A DNA stretch of 64,000 nt from Akkermansia sp. (GTDB taxonomy: Bacteria > Verrucomicrobiota > Verrucomicrobiia > Verrucomicrobiales > Akkermansiaceae). Numbering within the stretch: the stretch's first letter is position 1; each line of letters starts with the position of its first letter. Positions 1 through 9,798 of this stretch are shown piece by piece. The notes under the pieces were generated by a model, which did no database searches, had not been told where the DNA came from, and was given only the letters and a program-made list of their open reading frames with translations. The translations under genes were made by a program, and so were the position numbers. The stretch lies in NCBI GenBank assembly GCA_017521405.1, contig JAFXCP010000023.1, positions 1-64,000 on the forward strand. The letters run 5' to 3'.

Positions 1-189
1 GCGCATGGGGTTGCCATCGCGGAGGGCTTCCAATTCGTATTCCAGAGGGGAATCTCCCAGTTCCGGCCAGGATTGCAAGCAGGCAAAGCCGCCGTTATCG
101 CCGCGCAGCAATACGCCTTCGCGAGGCTGGGCGGCCGCACGGGCACTGAGTGCGCCTACGGGATAGAGTGTGTACGGATAATAGTGCAT
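1..189 (-). CDS. o-Succinylbenzoate synthase-like protein (MenC/enolase superfamily), 5' part only
   Basis: This is the first 63 codons of a gene that runs off the left edge of the window. The peptide contains a GDNGGFACLQSWPELGD stretch followed by a leucine-rich segment. That resembles the N-terminal capping domain of o-succinylbenzoate synthases and related enolase-superfamily enzymes (a glycine-rich turn, then PWPELGD). In that family the enzyme dehydrates SHCHC to o-succinylbenzoate in menaquinone synthesis. The catalytic barrel lies outside the window, so the specific reaction cannot be confirmed; a dipeptide epimerase is the main alternative. The start is the only ATG in frame before stops, and no Shine-Dalgarno sequence is seen upstream. 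A menG/ubiE gene at the far end of the window fits a menaquinone-making organism. Confidence 0.5.
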   Translation of the reverse strand, partial: MHYYPYTLYPVGALSARAAAQPREGVLLRGDNGGFACLQSWPELGDSPLEYELEALRDGNPMR

Positions 190-483
190 AGGGGTAATTT
201 AATATGCAGAGGTGCTTTTGTCACGCCCATTCTGTGTTTTATGGCATCATTTAGGCTCTTCTGCAATAATTGTGGAATAAGTCCGGCAAGGAAGAAACGG
301 CAGAGGAGAAAAGTATTAGTAAGCGCAGAAAACATTGAGCATGGAGGAGAAAACTCCTACCATGCCCGGTGTTGTGTTCTTGAAAATTACAGGAGTGGGC
401 ACGGATAGTTGAGGCATATTTGAATATACTGAGTGTACTGAGATAAAAAAAGGCAGTACCCTCATTGCCAAGGGTGCGAGCTT

Positions 484-690
484 TACGGTCATGGTGTGTA
501 CCGGCACAAGCTCAGCTCACAGGGTCGCTATTGCGCTCGTGAACGACTAAAATTAGGAGATAAGGCGAAAGTGGTTTGCATGGATTTATGTTCACCTTTT
601 CGGAATCTGGTGATGCGTATTTTCCCCAATGCTAAGATAGTTGCAGGCCGATTTCATGCGATGTGGCTCGGACTTGAAACACTCCCCAAA
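484..690 (+). pseudogene. Decayed ISL3-family transposase fragment
   Basis: A short reading frame contains KVVCMDLCSPFRN, then FPNAKIVAGRFHAM. This matches the core of ISL3-family DDE transposases, in which a first catalytic Asp in a 'v.mDms..y' context is followed by 'FPnA.iVaDrFHv'. The second Asp is replaced by Gly (VAGRFH rather than VADRFH). The similarity ends near CAMWLGLETLPKFCR-type sequence, and no full-length frame or terminal inverted repeats were found. It is best read as a dead remnant of an insertion sequence. The boundaries are approximate. The rest of 190-740 shows nothing recognisable. Confidence 0.5.
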
Positions 691-739
691 TTCTGCCGGG
701 CTTGCCTCCTTTCCGATGTTCTGATGGGGGCGAAACGCA

Positions 740-767
740 AAAAGCCGCAGGTTTTCCTGCGGCTTTT
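740..767 (-). terminator. Intrinsic terminator downstream of tRNA-Val
   Basis: The hairpin has arms AAAAGCCGCAGG and CCTGCGGCTTTT around a TTTT loop. It has A/T tracts on both sides, so it could work in both directions. It lies 7 nt beyond the 3' end of the tRNA on the minus strand. Confidence 0.8.
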
Positions 768-774
768 CGGGGGA

Positions 775-846
775 TACGAAGTATAAGATTCGAACTTATG
801 ACCCCATCCGTGTGAAGGATGTGCTCTACCACTGAGCTAACTTCGC
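775..846 (-). tRNA. tRNA-Val (anticodon CAC)
   Basis: The reverse complement folds into a 72-nt cloverleaf. The acceptor GCGAAGT pairs with ACTTCGT (one G-U pair), the D arm is GCTC/GAGC, and the anticodon stem CATCC/GGATG closes a TTCACAC loop. The variable loop is GGGTC and the T arm ATAAG/CTTAT holds TTCGAAT. Positions 34-36 of the loop read CAC, which decodes GTG valine. The 3' CCA is not encoded. A promoter lies at 877-905 and a terminator follows at 740-767, so it is a single-gene transcription unit. Confidence 0.93.
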
Positions 847-876
847 ATGGGTTTGCTGCCTCGCGGCTGCGGCGGG

Positions 877-905
877 ATATTACCTGAATCCGCACGCGGA
901 TGCAA
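877..905 (-). promoter_or_regulatory. Sigma-70-type promoter of tRNA-Val
   Basis: On the minus strand, TTGCAT is followed by a 17-bp spacer and TAATAT. This is close to consensus and sits about 30 nt upstream of the mature tRNA 5' end. Confidence 0.7.
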
Positions 906-1046
906 GTCTTTTTTTTATTTTTCTTGCTTTTTTTTCGGCAGCTTCCGTGGTTGTTTCCTCTTGCTGATTGATTTCTGCATCGTTAGGGGTTATTCCGGCG
1001 GGCGGATGCGTTTTTGGCAGGAGCTTTTTCTTTTGTTTCATGCACT

Positions 1047-1101
1047 GCGGCATTTTTACGCACCACCGCGCGGCATTTTGCCGCATGTGCGGCATTTTGC
1101 C
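1047..1101. repeat. Three copies of GCGGCATTTT upstream of dnaK
   Basis: GCGGCATTTT occurs at 1047, 1070 and 1089. The middle copy extends to the inverted repeat GCGGCATTTTGCCGC (1070-1084), and the third reads GCGGCATTTTGCC. The group lies about 105-160 bp upstream of the sigma-54-like site, where an activator would be expected to bind. No function is assigned. Apart from this repeat and the flanking promoters, 847-1295 holds no gene that I can support. Confidence 0.4.
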
Positions 1102-1204
1102 CCACATTATCGTATGTCAGGCGCAGAAGGAGTAAGAGCTTCCTCGGCGCCATTTAATGTTTATTGTGAGATGGTTATAAGATTAGCACACGAAAAATGG
1201 CGTA

Positions 1205-1221
1205 TTGGCACGCGGTTTGCA
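1205..1221 (+). promoter_or_regulatory. Sigma-54 (RpoN) type -24/-12 promoter of dnaK
   Basis: TTGGCACGCGGTTTGCA matches the -24/-12 consensus YTGGCACG-N4-TTGCW at essentially every conserved base (GG of -24 and GC of -12 correctly spaced). It predicts a transcript starting near 1233, about 60 nt before the dnaK start. No CIRCE inverted repeat (TTAGCACTC-N9-GAGTGCTAA) is present, so HrcA-type control is not supported. Whether the organism has RpoN cannot be seen in this window. Confidence 0.55.
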
Positions 1222-1268
1222 AGGTATGTAAGTAGACGCGCTGCTTTTCGCAGCCACGAACATCTTAA

Positions 1269-3221
<1,953 letters not shown>

Positions 3222-3233
3222 AAATTCTCCTAT

Positions 3234-3273
3234 CTGCGGCTCCTGCCGGGCTATCCTTCCACAGGAGCCGCAG
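3234..3273 (+). terminator. Hairpin between dnaK and groES
   Basis: The arms CTGCGGCTCCTG and CAGGAGCCGCAG pair perfectly over 12 bp around a 16-nt loop. No U-tract follows, so it is more likely a partial terminator or an mRNA-processing or stability element that sets dnaK against groESL levels than a full stop. Confidence 0.5.
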
Positions 3274-3316
3274 TATAACAACTCTTATAAACAACAAACC
3301 AAACATACATAATACC

Positions 3317-5289
<1,973 letters not shown>

Positions 5290-5325
5290 CACCTCCACCC
5301 CAATTTGCTATACAGCTTAATACCG

Positions 5326-5358
5326 GCGGCGGATTCCCCATGGAATCCGCCGCTTTTT
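5326..5358 (+). terminator. Intrinsic terminator of the dnaK-groESL cluster
   Basis: Perfect 12-bp arms GCGGCGGATTCC and GGAATCCGCCGC enclose the loop CCAT and are followed by TTTTT. The site also lies at the 3' end of the convergent gene ending at 5386. Confidence 0.9.
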
Positions 5359-5385
5359 CCGTTCCGAGCTAAGGGAAGAAGAGTA

Positions 5386-5949
5386 TTAAAGCCTCGCCTC
5401 AGATTCAGGTTCCTCTCCGCTACGCCCCATCACAAACTCTGCGAAAGAGGGAAAACCTTGAGACATGGCTTTCTCCTCCATCCCGGCGATGATGTGGTAC
5501 AGGTCTCCGCTCGGGCAAGGTTCACTTAAATACGAGTACAATGCCAAACGCAACACTGAGCTTGTGCTTATGTCCTGGGATTTCGCCCTACGGTTAATGA
5601 GCCTATATAATAGCGGATTCACACGAAGACTAAGGGTTCCCGGGATGTTCTCCTGCCCCGCGAAATGATGTACATAAGGCTTTAAACCGCAGGGATAAGC
5701 TGTATGTCGCGTCAACTCTTTTTGAAATTGCTCAAGTATTTCTTCCACTTTATCGGGATTGGCGGCCAATGTTTCTAATATGAGGTCGCGCACCCGAAGT
5801 GCTGCCTCTCGAGCCGCTTGAGACGACCCATATGCCTTGTCCGCAAAATACTGTTGAAAAATTTTCTTCTGACGCGTGATCGTCACACGCCAACCCTGAA
5901 AAGCTGTATCCTGATACGTCAACCGATAGAGATTGGTGGGCGTTTCCAT
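5386..5949 (-). CDS. AP2-domain protein with a C-terminal ribbon-helix-helix-like region
   Basis: A 187-residue protein of unknown specific function. Residues about 8-60 (YRLTY...GWRVTITRQKKIFQQYFADKAYGSSQAA then a helix with REAALRVRDLIL) match the AP2/ERF DNA-binding fold: three strands with a G-W-R-V-I-R core, then an amphipathic helix. Residues about 105-140 (TLSLRVNPLLYRLINRRAKSQDISTSSVLRLALYSYL) look like a short strand and two helices, as in Arc/CopG ribbon-helix-helix proteins. In bacteria AP2 domains are best known from homing endonucleases, but no HNH or other nuclease motif is visible here. It stands alone on its strand, converging on groEL. The most likely role is a DNA-binding regulator, which is inference. 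Confidence 0.55.
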   Translation of the reverse strand: METPTNLYRLTYQDTAFQGWRVTITRQKKIFQQYFADKAYGSSQAAREAALRVRDLILETLAANPDKVEEILEQFQKELTRHTAYPCGLKPYVHHFAGQENIPGTLSLRVNPLLYRLINRRAKSQDISTSSVLRLALYSYLSEPCPSGDLYHIIAGMEEKAMSQGFPSFAEFVMGRSGEEPESEARL

Positions 5950-6130
5950 AATTATTTGTAATGCGGTTTATGCTCATTGTACAGAAATCTACCTAAGAGC
6001 TCTACAACTATTAGAGTATTACAATATAATTTTTGAAAAAACAAGGCCGAAAGTTTCGGATAAGGGGTTAGGACAGAGAATGCACTTCACAGAGGTCCGA
6101 AAAAATGGCAAGATAAGCGCAGGAGTAAAT

Positions 6131-6688
6131 ATGCGATTCACACCGGCACTACACAAAATCGTGGCAGGCATAGCAGTACTGCTCTGCGCGAGCTGTGGAG
6201 AGTCTGAAGAGGCTAAGAAGGTACGCGCCGCCCAATTTACCACAGCCCCCCGCCCTGCCCCGAATCCGCAGAGAGAAGCACTGGAATCCTTGGTTCGCAC
6301 GGATTTGGCCATGCCTACCTTCCACAGTGGAGTACCTCGTTTTGAGTTATACAGTGAATATGCCGGGGCAGATATGCGCCAGGTAACGGGCGTATCCGGG
6401 CGCACATTATTGCTCTGTTTTACGGCACCATGGTGCCGGCACAGCGAGGCCATGCGGCACTCTCTGCAAGAGCTGGCCAAGGCGGAAAAAGGGCGGGTGC
6501 AAGTGGTGGAGATAAATGCGGATGCGTATCCGGCCATTGCAGAGGATTATGGATTAAGTAAAGTGCCGACCACAGTTTTCTATACCGAAGGAATACGATT
6601 GCGGACGATAGAGGGGGCATATACGGCAGAGAGTTTGCGGCGGTATCTTCATGCGCTGCTAACCCAGGAAGAGGAGCAACCGGAATAA
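6131..6688 (+). CDS. Thioredoxin-fold lipoprotein with a CxxS active site
   Basis: The chosen start has a clear AGGAG six bases upstream. It gives a lipoprotein signal peptide ending in the lipobox LCASC, so the mature protein should be tethered to a membrane facing the periplasm. The C-terminal half has a thioredoxin fold: LLLCFTAPWCRHSEAM contains the active-site tryptophan and first Cys, but the second Cys is Ser (WCRHS). It is followed by VVEINAD and the cis-proline motif KVPTTVFY. A CxxS site implies monothiol or isomerase-like chemistry, or client capture, rather than general disulfide reduction. A longer upstream extension in frame lacks a signal peptide and was not used. trpS follows 35 nt downstream and is probably co-transcribed. 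Confidence 0.75.
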   Translation: MRFTPALHKIVAGIAVLLCASCGESEEAKKVRAAQFTTAPRPAPNPQREALESLVRTDLAMPTFHSGVPRFELYSEYAGADMRQVTGVSGRTLLLCFTAPWCRHSEAMRHSLQELAKAEKGRVQVVEINADAYPAIAEDYGLSKVPTTVFYTEGIRLRTIEGAYTAESLRRYLHALLTQEEEQPE

Positions 6689-6723
6689 CATTCAACCAAA
6701 TAATACAATCACAAAAATCAGCT

Positions 6724-7698
6724 ATGCGTTTTCTTACAGGACTCCAACCAAGCGGGCAACTCCACATAGGCAACTATTTCGGCGCCATTGAACCGGCCGT
6801 GCGCCTTCAGGAAAAGGGCGAGGGCTTTTACTTTATTGCCAACTACCATGCGATGACCACCATGGAGAGTGCGGAAGCGCTGCGCACCAACACGAGAGGC
6901 TTAGCCGTGGATTTCCTCGCCTGTGGTTTGGACCCGGAAAAATCTGTATTTTTTGCCCAATCCGCCGTACCGGAGGTGAATGAGCTGGCATGGATTCTCT
7001 CCACCGTATGCCCGATGGGTCTGTTGGAGCGTTGCCATTCATATAAAGAAAAGGTGGCCAAGGGAATAGCCTCCAACCACGCTTTGTTTGCCTACCCGGC
7101 GCTCATGGCAGCAGATATTTTGCTGTACGATGCCGATGCAGTCCCCGTGGGCAAGGACCAGAAACAGCATTTGGAAGTAACCAGAGATTTGGCCGGCAAA
7201 ATGAACGATACCTTTGGTGCAGATTTGCTGAAACTGCCGGAGCCCATCATCAACGAAAGCACAGCCGTGGTTCCCGGGCTGGATGGTCAAAAGATGAGTA
7301 AGAGCTACGGCAATACGCTTCCCATCTTCGGGGAGGAAAAAGCACTCCGTAAGCTGATTAACAAAAAAGTAGTAACAGATGCCACTCCGCTGGAAGCACC
7401 CAAGCCCACGGAGGGTTCCATTATACTGGCACTCTATAAACTTTTTGCCACCGGGGAGCAATATAATTCCATGGTGGCTGCACACCATGCAGGTGGTGTG
7501 GGCTATGGCCAATTCAAGAAGGATTTGTTTGAATGCTACTGGGAATATTTCCGTGCAGCCCGGGAACGACGGGATTGGATTCTTGCCCATCCCGAATACG
7601 TGGACGATGTGTTGAACACCGGTGCCACACGCGCCAGAGAGGAAGCCGGCAAGGTGCTTTCCCGAGTTCGCACGGCCGTGGGGCTGGGCTGGGTATAA
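6724..7698 (+). CDS. trpS: Tryptophanyl-tRNA synthetase
   Basis: This enzyme charges tRNA-Trp with tryptophan in a class I aminoacyl-tRNA synthetase reaction. The 324 residues match the compact bacterial enzyme. The Rossmann-fold signature appears as GLQPSGQLHIGNYFGAI near residue 6 (HIGN for HIGH), and the second signature as GLDGQKMSKSYGN near residue 187 (KMSKS). Conserved MAADILLYDADAVPVGKDQKQHLEVTRDLA lies between them and forms the Trp/ATP pocket. It follows a thioredoxin-like lipoprotein gene and ends in a strong bidirectional terminator. Confidence 0.97.
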   Translation: MRFLTGLQPSGQLHIGNYFGAIEPAVRLQEKGEGFYFIANYHAMTTMESAEALRTNTRGLAVDFLACGLDPEKSVFFAQSAVPEVNELAWILSTVCPMGLLERCHSYKEKVAKGIASNHALFAYPALMAADILLYDADAVPVGKDQKQHLEVTRDLAGKMNDTFGADLLKLPEPIINESTAVVPGLDGQKMSKSYGNTLPIFGEEKALRKLINKKVVTDATPLEAPKPTEGSIILALYKLFATGEQYNSMVAAHHAGGVGYGQFKKDLFECYWEYFRAARERRDWILAHPEYVDDVLNTGATRAREEAGKVLSRVRTAVGLGWV

Positions 7699-7721
7699 AT
7701 CCTTTACTATTCCTCTTTAAC

Positions 7722-7756
7722 AAAAAGCCTGCCTTCTTTGCGAGGCAGGCTTTTTT
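7722..7756. terminator. Bidirectional intrinsic terminator between trpS and rsmB
   Basis: The hairpin arms AAAAAGCCTGCC and GGCAGGCTTTTT carry a T-tract on both strands and separate two convergent transcription units. Confidence 0.9.
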
Positions 7757-7759
7757 ATA

Positions 7760-9004
7760 TCACCGGCAGCGGCGGAGCAAAGCGGCATAAGCTCCATCCG
7801 CCTCTTCTCTATGAGGAAGAGCCAGATAATCCCGTTCCAAGGAGAACTCCGGGTGCCGGGCAAGGAAAGAATCCACCACATCCCTATCCTCCTCCCTATC
7901 GATGGAGCAAGTGGAATAAACTAAGCGTCCCCCGGCACGCACCGCGCGACATGCACTCTCCAGAATTGCTCTTTGCAGGGTTGCCAGTCGGGAAATCTCC
8001 TCCGCAGAAAGGCGCCAACGTGCATCCACGCGCCGCTGCAACACACCGGAATTGGAGCAAGGCACATCCAAAAGAACCGCATCAAACTTCCCTACCCATT
8101 TCTCCGGGCAAGGATTTTGCCAATCATGCAGCTGGACCAATGCATTGGGGGCTCCGGCACGTGCCAGATTTTGGCGCAGGGAAACTAAACGATGCGGCTC
8201 TGCATCCGTGGCTACCAGTTCTAAATCGCCACCGGCAGCGGCTAGCATAGCCGCAGATTTTCCTCCCGGTGCTGCACAGGCATCCAGAATACGCTCCCCG
8301 GCTTGCGGTGCCAGCATCTGTACGCAATAGCGGGTGGAAGGATCGGCAATATATAACTGTCCCGCCTTAAGCTCCGGCAAAGGTAAGGAGCCCTTCAGCC
8401 GGAACCAGCCGGGAAGCTCGGGAAGCGGCTCCCAATCTGCCGGAATAAGGGTGGGAGGATTCAGAGGATTCACACGTGCATACACCGGAGGAGTGCCGAT
8501 ATTCCACGCCAGCATGGAAAGTGTTTCCTGTTCTCCGAACTCTTGCATCCACCGGCGAACCAACCATGAAGGAGTGGAGAAGCAAACGGAAGGAGAAAGT
8601 GTATGGCGTCCCGTTTCAAACTCCTGCCTCCTCCGAATAGCATTCCGCAGTACGCCATTCACCAGACCTTTAGCTCTTGCGGGAGCCAGCCGCACAGTCT
8701 CGCTCACGGCGGCATGTTCAGCCTGTTTCAAGATGAATAACTGGCAAAGGCCCAGCAAAACAAGCCAGCGAAGTTTTTCCTCCAAAGCCCCGGGGCGCAG
8801 CTGCAAGCGCAAGTAATCCAGCCATGCCATATGGCGCAGCGTATCGTACAACAGAGCTTGGAGCAAGGCTCTATCTGCCCTGCTCAATGCATGAGCCGCA
8901 GACTCTCGGGATACAAGGGTTTCTGCAAAGATTCCGCCTTTACCCCAGCGGCATAGGCTATTCCACGCAAGAAGGCGCACATTCGGAGAAGCGGGGCTAC
9001 TCAT
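7760..9004 (-). CDS. rsmB: 16S rRNA (cytosine-967-C5)-methyltransferase
   Basis: RsmB transfers a methyl group from SAM to C5 of a cytosine in 16S rRNA. The N-terminal 125 residues form a NusB-like helical RNA-binding domain (DRALLQALLYDTLRHMAWLD; VNGVLRNAIRRR). The C-terminal Rossmann methyltransferase has the SAM loop DACAAPGGKSAAMLA. It also has LLDVPCSNSGVLQRR, which holds one catalytic Cys region, and YSTCSIDREE, which holds the second conserved Cys. The 414-residue length fits. Its start overlaps the stop of the inositol monophosphatase gene by an ATGA junction, so the two are translationally coupled. It is the last gene of a six-gene minus-strand operon. Confidence 0.93.
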   Translation of the reverse strand: MSSPASPNVRLLAWNSLCRWGKGGIFAETLVSRESAAHALSRADRALLQALLYDTLRHMAWLDYLRLQLRPGALEEKLRWLVLLGLCQLFILKQAEHAAVSETVRLAPARAKGLVNGVLRNAIRRRQEFETGRHTLSPSVCFSTPSWLVRRWMQEFGEQETLSMLAWNIGTPPVYARVNPLNPPTLIPADWEPLPELPGWFRLKGSLPLPELKAGQLYIADPSTRYCVQMLAPQAGERILDACAAPGGKSAAMLAAAGGDLELVATDAEPHRLVSLRQNLARAGAPNALVQLHDWQNPCPEKWVGKFDAVLLDVPCSNSGVLQRRVDARWRLSAEEISRLATLQRAILESACRAVRAGGRLVYSTCSIDREEDRDVVDSFLARHPEFSLERDYLALPHREEADGAYAALLRRCR

Positions 9005-9798
9005 ACGGATGATGTGAGTGTAGAATTAAGAAGTTGCTCCTTCAATGGGATACGACCATTCCAAGCAAGCACGGCACCCTTACGACCGGAAGCCTCGTGC
9101 GGGGTATATTCCAGCACTCCGCCCGCCATTTCCAGAATGAAGCCGGCCGCCGCAAAATCCCAGAGGGAGATGCGGTCCTCCACATAAGCATCCATGCGCC
9201 CGGCGGCTATATAGCAGAGGGACAATGCTGCAGAACCCAATATACGCATCTTGCGAACCCGAGAGGATATATACCCAAAGCGGTGCAGACCGGCTGCACC
9301 GGAGCCATCGTGTGTACCATGCCCCACAAAGACCACAGCCTCCGCCATACGGGTGCGGTTCGATACTGCAATAATCTGCCCATTACAACGGGGAGCATCC
9401 CCTAACACCGCCGTGTAACACTCCTGCTGCATGGGGTCATACACGCAGCCCAGCACTGTGCGTCCGGCATGTTGCAAGGCTATGCTTACACAGAATATGG
9501 GGAGTCCATAAAAGAAATTCACTGTCCCATCCAAGGGGTCCACCACCCAGCAAAGCGATGAATCTGCGGCACCGGCATCACCTTCCTCCCCAAGTAAAGA
9601 CGTTTCCGGGAAGGCTGCAAGCAGAATGGCTGTAATATGGCTCTGCAACTCCTCGTCCAGCCGCAATTTGAGATCGTGCGCGGCTTCCGCAGATACGGCA
9701 CGAGCCCCGGCTCCCTCGGCAAAAGCACGGCGAAGGATGTTTCCGGCGGAGCGAGCTGCGGTCTCCGCTACCTCTAGGTATGGTTGATAATTCATCAT
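9001..9798 (-). CDS. Inositol monophosphatase family protein
   Basis: A Mg2+-dependent sugar-phosphate phosphatase of the IMPase superfamily, 265 residues. It shows the metal-binding Glu in LLGEEGD (about residue 70), the DPLDGTVNFFYGLP motif (about 88-101) and the C-terminal WDFAAAGFILEMAGG motif. The substrate may be inositol-1-phosphate, histidinol phosphate or another polyol phosphate; sequence alone does not decide. It overlaps both neighbours by four bases (ATGA junctions with the PBP gene before it and rsmB after it). Confidence 0.88.
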   Translation of the reverse strand: MMNYQPYLEVAETAARSAGNILRRAFAEGAGARAVSAEAAHDLKLRLDEELQSHITAILLAAFPETSLLGEEGDAGAADSSLCWVVDPLDGTVNFFYGLPIFCVSIALQHAGRTVLGCVYDPMQQECYTAVLGDAPRCNGQIIAVSNRTRMAEAVVFVGHGTHDGSGAAGLHRFGYISSRVRKMRILGSAALSLCYIAAGRMDAYVEDRISLWDFAAAGFILEMAGGVLEYTPHEASGRKGAVLAWNGRIPLKEQLLNSTLTSSV

